Program-made: the position numbers and the translations under genes | The notes under the pieces: generated by a model | Databases searched by the model: none | What the model was told of the DNA's origin: nothing | The model's input: the letters and a program-made list of their open reading frames with translations, nothing else | DNA from: Pseudazoarcus sp963975885 | GTDB lineage: Bacteria > Pseudomonadota > Gammaproteobacteria > Burkholderiales > Rhodocyclaceae | Assembly (NCBI GenBank): GCA_963975885.1 | Contig: CAXBIS010000009.1 | Span: 62,001-126,000, forward strand | Reading direction: 5' to 3' | Length of the DNA stretch: 64,000 nucleotides | In this document: in pieces, positions 9,175-17,815 of the stretch | How the letters are laid out: each line of letters begins with the position of its first letter | Numbering within the stretch: the first letter of the stretch is position 1

Positions 9175-9582
9175 ATGACTGAGGTTTTCCCGGTGCCGCC
9201 CGACGAGGTCGAGATCACGGCCATTCGCGCCAGTGGGCCGGGCGGGCAGAACGTCAACAAGGTGTCGAACGCCGTGCACCTGCGCTTCGACATCGGCGCG
9301 TCGTCGCTGCCCGATGAGGTCAAGGCGCGCCTGCTCGCGCGCGGTGACCGGCGCATCGGTCGCGACGGCGTGCTGGTGATCAAGGCGCAGAAATTCCGCA
9401 GTCTGGAAAAGAACCGCGCCGAGGCCCTGCGCCGCCTGGAGGAACTGATTACCGTTGCACGCAAGGTCCCCCGCCAGCGCGTGCCGACGCGTCCCACGCG
9501 CGGTTCGATCAAGCGGCGTCTCGCGGGCAAGACCCACCGCGCCCGCATCAAGGCCGGGCGGCGTTCGCCGGGCGAGGATTGA
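9175..9582 (+). CDS. arfB: Alternative ribosome-rescue factor ArfB (YaeJ), peptidyl-tRNA hydrolase
   Basis: 135 residues, the family's usual length. The catalytic GGQ motif is at residues 23-25 in RASGPGGQNVNKVSNAVHLRF-type context (class I release-factor-like domain), and the C-terminal tail is strongly basic (SIKRRLAGKTHRARIK), the part that enters the empty mRNA channel of stalled ribosomes. It releases the nascent chain on non-stop complexes without needing a stop codon. It stands alone between an AsmA-like gene on the opposite strand and a convergent GntR regulator 11 bp away. Confidence 0.95.
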   Translation: MTEVFPVPPDEVEITAIRASGPGGQNVNKVSNAVHLRFDIGASSLPDEVKARLLARGDRRIGRDGVLVIKAQKFRSLEKNRAEALRRLEELITVARKVPRQRVPTRPTRGSIKRRLAGKTHRARIKAGRRSPGED

Positions 9583-9593
9583 CGCGCACTCCG

Positions 9594-10256
9594 TCAGTCG
9601 AACAGGCCCCACCAGCGCAAGGTCTGGGCGTAATGGGCGCGCACCGCATCGGCGGCTGCGTTCGCGTCGCCCGCAGTGATGCAATCAAGAATCGCCAGAT
9701 GCTCGGCCATTGCCGGTCTGATGCGGTCAGGCAGCAGGGGGCGCGCGTGCTGCAGGATGGAGATGCGATCCCGGTTTGCCGCGTACAGGTCGCGCGCGAT
9801 CGGATTGTCCAGCGCATCGGCGAGCGTCTGGTGCATGGACCAGTCCACCTCCTTGGCGCGTTGCTGCAAGGCAGGCGTGATGGTGCCGTGGGCGGCGTCG
9901 AAAACGTCCTGATGGGCCTGGTGCAGCGCGGCCACGCGCTCCGCGTCGTGACACAGCGCGAGCCGGCGCGCCCCTTCCTGATCGAGAATCGCGCGCAGGT
10001 CGAAGGTGTGACGGATGGTCTCGGGCGTGGCGTCCATGACGAAGACACCGCGCTTGGGCACGACCGTGACCAGCGACAGCGCCTCGGCTCGCTTGACCGC
10101 TTCGCGCACCGGCGCGATCGGCAGGCCGAGTTGACGGACCAGGTCCGGCATCGAAACGAACTGACCCGGGCGCAGGCCGCCGTCGACCAGCAACTGGCGC
10201 AACCTCACGAAGGCCTGCTCGCGCAGTTGCGGGACTTCGGGTGCGGTGTCGTCCAT
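9594..10256 (-). CDS. GntR-family (FCD/FadR subfamily) regulator of the ureide operon
   Basis: 220 residues. An N-terminal winged HTH (PDLVRQLGLPIAPVREAVKR, then SLVTVVPKRGVFV) is followed by an all-helical FCD effector domain containing the expected metal-binding residues (DLRAILDQEGA, DWSMHQTLADALDNP). It is divergent from puuE-alc-allA and has a perfect 14-bp palindrome 14 bp upstream of its start, so it most likely represses itself and the allantoin genes in response to a ureide or glyoxylate-type ligand. The ligand is not deducible from sequence. The ATG at 10256 has no strong Shine-Dalgarno. Confidence 0.9.
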   Translation of the reverse strand: MDDTAPEVPQLREQAFVRLRQLLVDGGLRPGQFVSMPDLVRQLGLPIAPVREAVKRAEALSLVTVVPKRGVFVMDATPETIRHTFDLRAILDQEGARRLALCHDAERVAALHQAHQDVFDAAHGTITPALQQRAKEVDWSMHQTLADALDNPIARDLYAANRDRISILQHARPLLPDRIRPAMAEHLAILDCITAGDANAAADAVRAHYAQTLRWWGLFD

Positions 10257-10269
10257 GATGAGAAGGCCA

Positions 10270-10283
10270 CATTGTCGACAATG
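10270..10283. promoter_or_regulatory. Candidate GntR operator, perfect palindrome CATTGTCGACAATG
   Basis: CATTGTCGACAATG is its own reverse complement. The core TTGTCGACAA has the half-site spacing typical of operators of FCD-type GntR proteins (TTGT/ACAA around a 2-bp centre). It lies between the divergent gntR (start 10256) and puuE (start 10414), so it could control both. A second short palindrome, GACATGTC, is at 10311-10318. Confidence 0.65.
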
Positions 10284-10321
10284 CGGCGATGGTAGCCCAA
10301 TTCGCCGTTCGACATGTCTGC

Positions 10322-10351
10322 TTGACCGCGAGCTGGGATTCTTCGTAACAT
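10322..10351 (+). promoter_or_regulatory. Predicted sigma-70 promoter for puuE-alc-allA
   Basis: TTGACC (10322-10327) and TAACAT (10346-10351) are separated by 18 bp and lie about 60 bp upstream of the puuE start. The match is fair rather than perfect. The GntR palindromes at 10270 and 10311 lie just upstream of it. Confidence 0.45.
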
Positions 10352-10413
10352 GTCAGAAAGAATGCGTACGCCGGACCGCTCGGCGCACGCAGATCTTTCG
10401 GAGGGTTTGCACA

Positions 10414-11346
10414 ATGCATCAGTCCCAGCACTATCCGCGCGACATGGTCGGCTACGGTCGCGAGCGCCCGCAGGCCGATTGGCCGGGCGGCGCGCGTGTG
10501 GCCGTGCAGTTCGTGCTTAACTACGAGGAGGGCGGCGAGAACAGCGTGCTGCACGGTGACGCGGGCAGCGAGCAGTTCCTCACCGAAGTGTTCAACCCGC
10601 CGTCCTTTCCCGACCGCCACCTGTCGATCGAATCGATCTACGAATACGGTTCGCGCGCCGGCGTGTGGCGCGTGCTGCGCGAGTTCGAACGGCGCGGCCT
10701 GCCGCTCACCGTGTTCGGCGTGGGCATGGCGCTGGAGCGCAACCGCGAGGCGGCCGCCGCCTTCGTCGAACTGGGGCACGAGATCGCCAGCCATGGCTGG
10801 CGCTGGATCAGCTACCAGGAGATGGACGAGGCGACCGAGCGCGAGCATCTGCAGCGCGCCATCGCCGTCATCGAACATCTCACCGGTGCGCCGCCGGCCG
10901 GCTGGTACACGGGGCGCGATTCGCCCAATACGCGGCGTCTCGTCGTCGAGGACGGTCGTTGCATCTACGACTCCGACCACTACGGCGACGACCTGCCGTT
11001 CTGGACGCCGGTGACCAAGTCCGACGGCACGACCGTGCAGCATCTGGTCGTGCCCTATACGCTCGACGCCAACGACATGCGCTTCGCGCTGCCGCAGGGC
11101 TATTCCGACGGCGAGCCGTTCTATCGCTATCTGCGCGATACCTTCGACGTGCTCTACGCCGAGGGCGAGACACGTCCCGCGATGATGAACATCGGCCTGC
11201 ATTGCCGCCTGGTCGGACGCCCGGGTCGCTTCCGCGCCCTGCAGCGATTTCTCGATCACATCGAACGCCACGAACGCGTGTGGGTCTGCCGCCGCGTCGA
11301 CATCGCGCACCAATGGATCGTGCGCCATCCCGCCCCCACCCCTTGA
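10414..11346 (+). CDS. puuE: Allantoinase, polysaccharide-deacetylase type (PuuE)
   Basis: 310 residues, normal for PuuE. The NodB-like fold is recognised from GGARVAVQFVLNYEEGGENS near the N terminus, the SIYEYGSRAGVWR segment, EIASHGWRWISY and HCRLVGRPGR near the end, all characteristic of metal-independent allantoinases unrelated to the AllB amidohydrolases. It hydrolyses allantoin to allantoate. The ATG at 10414 is chosen because CGGAGGG lies about 8 nt upstream. It is first in a tight operon: the alc ribosome-binding site begins at its stop codon. Confidence 0.92.
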   Translation: MHQSQHYPRDMVGYGRERPQADWPGGARVAVQFVLNYEEGGENSVLHGDAGSEQFLTEVFNPPSFPDRHLSIESIYEYGSRAGVWRVLREFERRGLPLTVFGVGMALERNREAAAAFVELGHEIASHGWRWISYQEMDEATEREHLQRAIAVIEHLTGAPPAGWYTGRDSPNTRRLVVEDGRCIYDSDHYGDDLPFWTPVTKSDGTTVQHLVVPYTLDANDMRFALPQGYSDGEPFYRYLRDTFDVLYAEGETRPAMMNIGLHCRLVGRPGRFRALQRFLDHIERHERVWVCRRVDIAHQWIVRHPAPTP

Positions 11347-11357
11347 AGGAGGACTCC

Positions 11358-12389
11358 GTGACCGCTCCCGACCGCATCCGCATTGCCGAACCCGCCGAAC
11401 TGCCCGACTGGGCGAAGAGCGCAAGCAACCTTGCCGACCCGCGTCTGGGCGCGTCGCCGGTGAGTGCCAGCGACGAGTTCTTCGCGCCGGTCACGCGCAT
11501 GCTCGACCCCACTCCGGCCGAGTTCCACCCCGGGCGCTACGATGAGCACGGCAAGTGGATGGATGGCTGGGAGACGCGCCGCCGACGCGGGCCCGGGCAC
11601 GACCACTGCATCGTCCGTCTGGCCGGACGCGGAACGATTCGCGGATTCGATATCGATACCAGCCACTTCACCGGAAACTACGCGCCGGCGGTATCCATCG
11701 AGGCGACCTGTACCGAGCGCGACGCGCCCGGTGACGATGCGACGTGGACCGAAGTACTGCCGCTGACCGCGCTGGCCGGAAACCGTCACCATCTGCTCGA
11801 GTGCCTCGCCGGCGGCGAATGGACGCATTTGCGCGTGCACATCTTTCCGGATGGCGGCATCGCGCGGCTGCGCGTGTACGGCGTGTTCTGCAGCGCGATT
11901 CGCGACGCGGCCGCCGACGCGCTGGTCGATCTGGCCGCACTCACCAACGGCGCGCGGCCGGTCGCCTGGAACGACTCGCACTTCGGCTCGGTCGAGAATC
12001 TGCTCTTGCCCGGGCGCGGCGTGGACATGGGCGACGGCTGGGAGACGCGCCGGCGTCGCGAGCCGGGCCACGACTGGTGCATCGTCGCGCTGGCCGCGCC
12101 GGGTGAGATCGAGCGCATCGAGATCGACACCGCGCACTTCAAGGGCAACTTCCCGGACCGCTGCTCGGTGCAGGCTGCCTGCATAGCGGATGGCGGTACG
12201 CCCGCCTCGCTGGTCGCGCAAAGCATGTTCTGGCCGGTGCTGTTGCCCGAAAGCCCGCTGTCGGCCGACGCCGAGCACGCGTTTGCGTCGACGGTCGAGC
12301 GCATCGGCCCGGTCACGCACGTGCGCCTGAACATCATCCCCGACGGCGGCGTGTCGCGCCTGCGCGTGTGGGGGAGGGTCGCACGGTGA
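11358..12389 (+). CDS. alc: Allantoicase
   Basis: 343 residues, made of two homologous allantoicase domains. The repeat is easy to see: DGWETRRRR-x-PGHD-x-CIV starts at residue 69 and again at residue 226, each followed by an FDIDTSHFTGN/IEIDTAHFKGN strand. The enzyme cleaves allantoate to ureidoglycolate and urea. The start is a GTG at 11358, supported by AAGGAGG at 11347-11353, immediately after the puuE stop. The stop overlaps the allA start (GTGA), implying translational coupling. Confidence 0.93.
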   Translation: MTAPDRIRIAEPAELPDWAKSASNLADPRLGASPVSASDEFFAPVTRMLDPTPAEFHPGRYDEHGKWMDGWETRRRRGPGHDHCIVRLAGRGTIRGFDIDTSHFTGNYAPAVSIEATCTERDAPGDDATWTEVLPLTALAGNRHHLLECLAGGEWTHLRVHIFPDGGIARLRVYGVFCSAIRDAAADALVDLAALTNGARPVAWNDSHFGSVENLLLPGRGVDMGDGWETRRRREPGHDWCIVALAAPGEIERIEIDTAHFKGNFPDRCSVQAACIADGGTPASLVAQSMFWPVLLPESPLSADAEHAFASTVERIGPVTHVRLNIIPDGGVSRLRVWGRVAR

Positions 12390-12907
12390 GCGCGCCTCGC
12401 ACGCTGGTGGCCGAGCCGCTCACACGCGAGGCCTTCGCGCCTTTCGGGGACATCATCGAATGTTCGGATGCGGTGCGTCACTTCCCGATCAACGCCGGCA
12501 ACACCGAGCGCTATCACGATCTGGCCCGCGTCGAGGTCGGCGCCGGTCGCGCCGCGATCAGCATCTTCCGCGGCGAGCCGCGCGCACTGCCGTTCGAGGC
12601 GACGATGATGGAGCGCCACCGTCTCGGCAGCCAGGCCTTCGTGCCGCTGTCCGGGCGGCCCTATCTGGTGCTGGTCGCGCCGCCGGGGCCGCGCCCGCGG
12701 GCCGATCAGCTGCGACTGTTCGTCGCTGCCGCCGGTCAGGGCGTGAACTACGCGCGCGACGTGTGGCATCACCCGCTGCTCGCACTGGAGGCGGAGAGCG
12801 ACTTTCTGATCGTGGACCGCATCGGGCCGGAACCCGACTGCGAGGAACATCGGCTCGACGAGGCGGTGGAACTGGTCTTGCGCGAGGGCGTGATCAGCGC
12901 GCAGTGA
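12386..12907 (+). CDS. allA: Ureidoglycolate lyase
   Basis: 173 residues, cupin-like. REAFAPFGDIIE, GNTERYHDL, FRGEPRALPFE, MMERHRLGSQAFVPLSGRPYLV and GQGVNYARDVWHHPLL are all hallmarks of AllA. It splits ureidoglycolate to glyoxylate and urea and completes the three-step route from allantoin. The GTG start at 12386 overlaps the alc stop by the sequence GTGA and has GGGGAGGG about 9 nt upstream. Its 3' end overlaps the convergent GntR gene by 14 bp. Two urea per allantoin are released, but no urease lies in the window. Confidence 0.93.
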   Translation: MSAPRTLVAEPLTREAFAPFGDIIECSDAVRHFPINAGNTERYHDLARVEVGAGRAAISIFRGEPRALPFEATMMERHRLGSQAFVPLSGRPYLVLVAPPGPRPRADQLRLFVAAAGQGVNYARDVWHHPLLALEAESDFLIVDRIGPEPDCEEHRLDEAVELVLREGVISAQ

Positions 12908-13580
12908 AGGCGCCGCGCAGACTGTTGCGTTTGCTGTCCACGGCCGTGGGGTCAAGGCTGCGAGCGATGTCGCGCAGGTGTGACAGAGATACCTCGACGA
13001 CACGCTCCTCGTCGCGAGCGGCCAGTGCATCTACGATTTCGGTGTGGCCCTGCAGCGAGCAACTGCCGACGTTGGGCTGATACATCGCGATCGAGATCGC
13101 GTTGCGCGAGATCAGGTAGCGCAGCAGGTCGACCAGCACCGGGTTCCCCGTCATCTCGGCCAGCGACATGTGGAACTGGCCCGACAGGCGGTGAGCGCGC
13201 GAGGATTCGCCGGCCAGGCGCGCGTCGCGCTCGGCGTCGATCAGGGCTCGCAGCTCGGCGATCTGCCCGCCGGTGACGTTGCGCGCGACTTCTCGCATGA
13301 TGCCTTCCTCGACCACCAGCCGTGCGGCGAGCACGTCGCGCACTTCTTCGAGCGAGGGCTTGGCGACGAAGGCGCCGCGATTAGGCTCGAGGGTGACGAT
13401 CTTCTGTTCGGCCAGCCGGAACAGGATCGGCCGCACGCGCGTCTTGCTCACGCCGAAGATTTCGCCCAACTCATCCTGGCTGAGCTTGGCGCCGGGCGCG
13501 AGACGGTGCTCGACGATCGCTTCGTAGATCGCCTGGTAGATCATTTCGTCGGTGACCGGTCCGGCCGTGCCCTTGGTCAT
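12894..13580 (-). CDS. GntR-family (FCD) regulator of the amidase/deaminase cluster
   Basis: 228 residues from the ATG at 13580, preceded by AGGACGAG; a longer open frame extends upstream but is compositionally unlike a protein start. The wHTH (LSQDELGEIFGVSKTRVRPI, then VTLEPNRGAFVA) is followed by an FCD ligand domain (LVVEEGIMREVA, RLSGQFHMSLAEMTGNP). It follows the three-gene amidase operon on the same strand, 137 bp downstream of it, and converges on allA with a 14-bp overlap. It is the best local candidate to regulate the amidase/deaminase/TRAP cluster. Confidence 0.88.
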   Translation of the reverse strand: MTKGTAGPVTDEMIYQAIYEAIVEHRLAPGAKLSQDELGEIFGVSKTRVRPILFRLAEQKIVTLEPNRGAFVAKPSLEEVRDVLAARLVVEEGIMREVARNVTGGQIAELRALIDAERDARLAGESSRAHRLSGQFHMSLAEMTGNPVLVDLLRYLISRNAISIAMYQPNVGSCSLQGHTEIVDALAARDEERVVEVSLSHLRDIARSLDPTAVDSKRNSLRGAFTAR

Positions 13581-13717
13581 CGCATCTCGTCCTGCAGACA
13601 GTGGGGAGCATGTGCCCGCGCTCCAATCCGGATCACACGCATCAGGCCTGGACGGCGAGCGTGTACGATTCGGGTCCTGCATCATATCGGAGGCGGGGCG
13701 ATCCTGCATGCGTTCGC

Positions 13718-15142
13718 TCAGTGCGGCGAGCGCGGTGAAACGAACTGCGCTCCGTACTCCTCCTCGACGAGCTCGGCGAGCGCCAGAACGGAAGTTTCCC
13801 CACCGCGGGGCCCGATCACCTGCAGTCCGACGGGCAGACCGTCGTCTCCGAGCCCGCAGGGCACCGAGCAGGCCGGAACATAGGTGTGGTTGAACAGCGG
13901 GGTGAACACCGCGTGGCTGCGGGCCGATACCGTCCGACCATCGATGGTCTCCGGGCCGAGCCGCTCGAGCGACCAGGCCGTCACCGGTGCCGTGGGTGCG
14001 ATCAGCAGATCGAAGTCGGCGAACAGTGCCGCAAGGCTTCGGTACAGGCGATCGCGCAGCAGCAGTGCGTCGGTAACTGCGGTGCCTGACAGGGCCAGCC
14101 CGCGCTCGATCTGCGTCGCGATGTCCGGATCGAAGGCCTCGGGATCACGCGCGAAGGCCTCGCCGTGGATCGACGCCAGCCCGGCAAACTGCAAGGGTAT
14201 CAACGCCGATTCGTCGGCGTCGGTCGGCCACTCGGGGTCGGCACGCACCACGTTGACGCCGCGTCGGGTGAGCGACCCGGCAGCCGCCTCCACCTGTGCA
14301 GCGACGTCCCGATCGACCGGATAACCGAGCCCGAGTTGCGGACTGAAGGCCACGCGCAGGCCGTTGGCGTGCGCCGGTGTGCGCAGCGCGCCGGGAAGAT
14401 CCGTGCGAGCCAAGGACTGCGGGTCGCGTGCATCGAAGCCGGCCATCGCTGCCATCGCGGCTCGCGTATCGGCCACGCTGCGTGCCATCACGCCGACGAC
14501 GCTGTTGGCGAATACCGGTTCTTGAAATCCGATCGGATGGGCAATCACGCCCGTGCCGGGCTTGAAGCCCACCACGCCGGTGTGTGCGGCAGGCCGGCGT
14601 ACCGAGCCGCCGGCGTCGGTGCCCAAAGCGATCGCACACAGGCCGGCCGAGACTGCGGCGGCTGCACCGCCGGAGGAGCCGCCCGGCGTGCGTTCGAGAT
14701 TCCACGGGTTGCGCGTCGTGCCGTAGACGCGGTTGGTCGTCACGCCCTTGCAGGCGAACTCGGAACAGTTGGTCACGCCCACGAAGAGCGCGCCGGCGCG
14801 TCGCAAGCGCTCGACCGCGACGGCATCGGCCGGTGCGACGAAGTCGCGGAACAGGCGCGAGCCCTGCGTGACCGTCATTCCTCCGACCCACAGGTTGTCC
14901 TTGGTCGTGAACGGCACGCCCGCCAGCGGCAGGTCCTCGCCGGCGTCGACACGGCGGTCGATATCGGCTGCCGCGTGCGATACGGCCGCCGGATCGTGCT
15001 GGACGATTGCGTTGAGCGTCGGATTGACTGCCGCGATGCGAGCGACGAATGCCTCGGCCACGTCGCCCGCGCGCAGCCGGCGCGCGCTCACCGCCTGCGC
15101 GATCGCGACGGCGCCGAGTGCGGTCGGATCGGCAGCGCTCAT
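13718..15142 (-). CDS. Amidase (amidase-signature family)
   Basis: 474 residues. The Ser-cisSer-Lys triad is intact: K81 in FTTKDN, S156 in TPGGSSGG and S180 in GTDAGGS, with the 24-residue Ser-Ser spacing usual for the family. It is a cytoplasmic amide hydrolase of unknown substrate; relatives include allophanate hydrolase, AtzE/AtzF and aryl-acylamidases. The ATG at 15142 overlaps the stop of the upstream deaminase gene (ATGA), so translation is coupled. In context it would release ammonia or an acid from an open-chain ureide or amide made by the two preceding enzymes. Confidence 0.88.
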   Translation of the reverse strand: MSAADPTALGAVAIAQAVSARRLRAGDVAEAFVARIAAVNPTLNAIVQHDPAAVSHAAADIDRRVDAGEDLPLAGVPFTTKDNLWVGGMTVTQGSRLFRDFVAPADAVAVERLRRAGALFVGVTNCSEFACKGVTTNRVYGTTRNPWNLERTPGGSSGGAAAAVSAGLCAIALGTDAGGSVRRPAAHTGVVGFKPGTGVIAHPIGFQEPVFANSVVGVMARSVADTRAAMAAMAGFDARDPQSLARTDLPGALRTPAHANGLRVAFSPQLGLGYPVDRDVAAQVEAAAGSLTRRGVNVVRADPEWPTDADESALIPLQFAGLASIHGEAFARDPEAFDPDIATQIERGLALSGTAVTDALLLRDRLYRSLAALFADFDLLIAPTAPVTAWSLERLGPETIDGRTVSARSHAVFTPLFNHTYVPACSVPCGLGDDGLPVGLQVIGPRGGETSVLALAELVEEEYGAQFVSPRSPH

Positions 15143-16545
15143 GCCGGCTCTGCGATCGGGCTTTCGATGCCCTGTGCCTTCCACAGGCGAGCCCCCACGC
15201 GCTGCGCTTCGCGCACGATGTCGCGCCCGTCGAAGCCCACCGGCTTGCGATCGCGCAGCCGTACGCGACCGTCAACGATGACGGTGTCGACATTGAGCGA
15301 CTGGCCGCTGTGCACCAGCATGCCGGGCCCTTCGACGAAAGGCACGAGGTTGGGGCTGTCCAGATCGATCAGGATCAGGTCGGCCTTGTCGCCCTCGCGC
15401 AGCATGCCCGACACGCCGGGCAGACGCAGCGCTGCGGCCGGTTCCGACAATACCCACGACAGCGCCTTGCGCGACTTCGGCTCGAGTTCCTTGCGGCGGA
15501 TGCGCGCCGAGGCCACGGCCAGGCGCATGGCTTCGAACATGTCGGCCGAACGCGTGTCGGTGCACAGCGTGATGCGCGCGCCGGCGTCGGCCAGATCGCG
15601 CACCGGCGCGATGTTGCCTACGCGGGCGTTCTGGTGGGGGGCGTGTGCCACGGCCATGCCCGAGGCGCCGACCTCGGCGATGGCCTCGCCCTCGAGGAAG
15701 ACGCAGTGCGCGGCGATCATGCGTTCATCGAGCAGGCCGACTTCGGCGAACAGGCGATGCGGCAGCACGCCGTCGCGCGCGAGCACGTGATCGACCTCCT
15801 TCTGGCTCTGTGCGAGATGGGTGTGGATGTTGGTTTCGCGCCCGGCCGCCAGCGCGGCGACTTCGGCGAGCAGCGCACGCGAGCAGGTGTCGGCCGCGTG
15901 CGGGCCGAAGTCGAAACGGATGCGGTCGTTGTCGCGGCGCTCGCCGTCGGCGATCAGGTCCAGCGTCTCGCGCAGCGTGGCGTCGCCGATCTCGCGCTTG
16001 TGTACATAGTGTCCCTGGGCCAGTTCGGCGGTGTCGGCGTCGTGGATGCGCCCGCTGATGACCGCACGCAGCCCGACCTCGTCGGCAGCCGCGACCAGCG
16101 CGCGCGGATGGCGATAGAAGTCGACCGCTGTCGTGATGCCGCCGCGCAGCAGCTCGTAGGCACCGGCGCGCGAGAGTGCGTGGGTCTCTTCCTCGGACAG
16201 CGCGTGCACGTTGGGCAGCGAGCGAGTGTACGCCGGCGCGAAATTGCGGTCCTCGATCATGCCGCGCACGATCATCAACGGGGTGTGGTTGTGCGAATTG
16301 ATGAAGCCTGGCATCACGAGCTGGTTGCCGGCATCGATGGTTTCGCCGGCTTCGAAGCGTGCGGCCAGTTCGCCTTGGGTACCGATGGCGACGATGCGGT
16401 TGCCGCGGATCGCGACCGCGCCGTGAGCGATGGTGCGATCATCCTCGTCGCAGGTCATCACCAGGGAGCCGCATACGAGCAGGTCGCAGTGTTCGCGGGC
16501 GTTGGTCTGTCCGGGGGGTGCATTGCGGGTGGTCACGGTGCTCAT
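15139..16545 (-). CDS. Amidohydrolase, cytosine/8-oxoguanine/chlorohydrolase-type deaminase
   Basis: 468 residues from the ATG at 16545 (AAGGATGA about 6 nt upstream); a GTG at 16560 that overlaps the previous stop is an alternative. The metal ligands of the amidohydrolase superfamily are present: H85-x-H87 in FINSHNHTP, His in IHTHLAQ, His in AAHCVF and the catalytic Asp in LCTDT. This subgroup includes SAH/MTA deaminase, 8-oxoguanine deaminase and triazine hydrolases, so a ring deamination is likely but the substrate is not. It is the middle gene of a coupled three-gene operon with a PuuE-like hydrolase upstream and an amidase downstream. Confidence 0.85.
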   Translation of the reverse strand: MSTVTTRNAPPGQTNAREHCDLLVCGSLVMTCDEDDRTIAHGAVAIRGNRIVAIGTQGELAARFEAGETIDAGNQLVMPGFINSHNHTPLMIVRGMIEDRNFAPAYTRSLPNVHALSEEETHALSRAGAYELLRGGITTAVDFYRHPRALVAAADEVGLRAVISGRIHDADTAELAQGHYVHKREIGDATLRETLDLIADGERRDNDRIRFDFGPHAADTCSRALLAEVAALAAGRETNIHTHLAQSQKEVDHVLARDGVLPHRLFAEVGLLDERMIAAHCVFLEGEAIAEVGASGMAVAHAPHQNARVGNIAPVRDLADAGARITLCTDTRSADMFEAMRLAVASARIRRKELEPKSRKALSWVLSEPAAALRLPGVSGMLREGDKADLILIDLDSPNLVPFVEGPGMLVHSGQSLNVDTVIVDGRVRLRDRKPVGFDGRDIVREAQRVGARLWKAQGIESPIAEPA

Positions 16546-16556
16546 GTCTTCATCCT

Positions 16557-17513
16557 TCACGTCGTGATCGGCCCGGTGGCCGAGGTCGTTTCAGGCGAGC
16601 GCGCGCGCCACGTCGGCAGGCCGCTGACGCGGCGCCAGTGGTGAGCGATCTCGTCGCGGCGGGCGATCCATACGTCGCCCTTGTTGCGGACATGCTCGAG
16701 AAACCGCCTCAGTCCGCCGATACGGGCAGGACGCCCGATGATGCGCAGGTGAAGGCCCACCGACATCATCTTCGGTGTGTCGGCACCTTCTTCCCAGAGT
16801 TGATCGAAGGCCGCGCAGCAGTAGCGCGCGAAGTCCTCCGCGTGCACGAAACCGCCGCCCGGCTGGAAGCGCATGTCGTTGGTGTCGAAGCTGTAGGGCA
16901 GCACGACATGAGCGTCGCCGTTGCCGTGGCGGTGCAGCCAGGGCAGGTCGTCGTTGTAGGCGTCGGAGTCGTAGAGAAAGCCGCCGTGCTCGAGCAGCAA
17001 ACCGCGCGTCGATGTCGATGCGGCCGAGCGCGTGTGCCAGCCCACCGGTGCGCGTCCGGCGATGTCGGTGAGCGACGCGTGGGTGCTCGCGATGATCTCG
17101 CGTTCGCGCTCGACCGACATGTGGGCGTGACTTTCCCAGCGCTCGCCGTGGCAGGAGACCTCGTGACCACGTGCCAGCGCATCGCGCACCAGTTGGGGCG
17201 AGCGACGCGCGGCGCGCGCGCAGCAGCTCAGTGTGCCTGCTGCGTCATAGGCGGCCAGTGTGTTCATCAGGCGCCAGTAGCCCGCGCGCGTGCCATATTC
17301 GTAATGCGATTCCATGCACGGGTCGGTCGCGCCAACGACCTCCTCGATCGCCTCGTAGACGCTCTCGTTGCGTTCGTCGCCATCGCCCACCGACAGCTCT
17401 GCGCCTTCCTCCAGATTGATGACGAAGGACAGCGCGACGCGCGCCCCGCCGGGGAAGTTGGCGGCCGGGGGGCGGTTGCCGTAGCCGTGGAAGTCTCTGC
17501 GCGACACGCTCAT
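16557..17513 (-). CDS. Second polysaccharide-deacetylase/PuuE-like hydrolase
   Basis: 318 residues, the same fold and length as PuuE (GGARVALSFVINLEEGAELS, SHYEYGTRAGYWRL, HEVSCHGERWESH, DTNDMRFQPGG, HLRIIGRPAR), but clearly diverged from the puuE copy 6 kb away. Key loops differ, for example SCHGERWESH against ASHGWRWISY, so the ring it opens may not be allantoin. It is first in the operon deacetylase-deaminase-amidase. Its stop TGA overlaps a GTG of the next frame. The upstream 302-bp region separates it from the divergent dctP. Confidence 0.82.
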   Translation of the reverse strand: MSVSRRDFHGYGNRPPAANFPGGARVALSFVINLEEGAELSVGDGDERNESVYEAIEEVVGATDPCMESHYEYGTRAGYWRLMNTLAAYDAAGTLSCCARAARRSPQLVRDALARGHEVSCHGERWESHAHMSVEREREIIASTHASLTDIAGRAPVGWHTRSAASTSTRGLLLEHGGFLYDSDAYNDDLPWLHRHGNGDAHVVLPYSFDTNDMRFQPGGGFVHAEDFARYCCAAFDQLWEEGADTPKMMSVGLHLRIIGRPARIGGLRRFLEHVRNKGDVWIARRDEIAHHWRRVSGLPTWRARSPETTSATGPITT

Positions 17514-17815
17514 GAAAGGTCTCCGATTCGTTCTCGTCGGTCGGTGATACGCCGAATTGCGTATGGCAAGCCAACTTTAGTATCGGATACGATTTTGGTC
17601 AAGAACAGACACGAAATAGCGTTAAACAAAGATATGAACGTAATTCGATAAAAGATTCCTACTTGTTAGTGGAAAAGATACGGACTAGAGTCGAAACACA
17701 TCTGCAACAGAGATCGATGCGGATACGCCGTTGCCCGGCAGTGGGTGTCGGCTCATGGCTTGATTCACCTGACCGGCCCTGCGAGGGGCGAATACTTGTT
17801 CAAGGAGAGTGACCG
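17514..17815. promoter_or_regulatory. AT-rich divergent control region between the PuuE-like operon and dctPQM
   Basis: No gene is seen in these 302 bp. By my count 17571-17690 is about 36% GC, far below its surroundings, which marks a promoter region rather than foreign DNA. It contains two inverted repeats built from the same half-site: ATACGC-N6-GCGTAT at 17547-17564 and GTATC-G-GATAC at 17580-17590. AAGGAGA at 17801-17807 is the dctP ribosome-binding site. Several weak -10-like hexamers occur, none convincing enough to name. Confidence 0.5.

Noticed and set aside
17571..17690. AT-rich segment as a sign of horizontal transfer
   Set aside because: It is only about 120 bp, non-coding and centred on divergent promoters; flanking genes have the same composition as the rest of the window.
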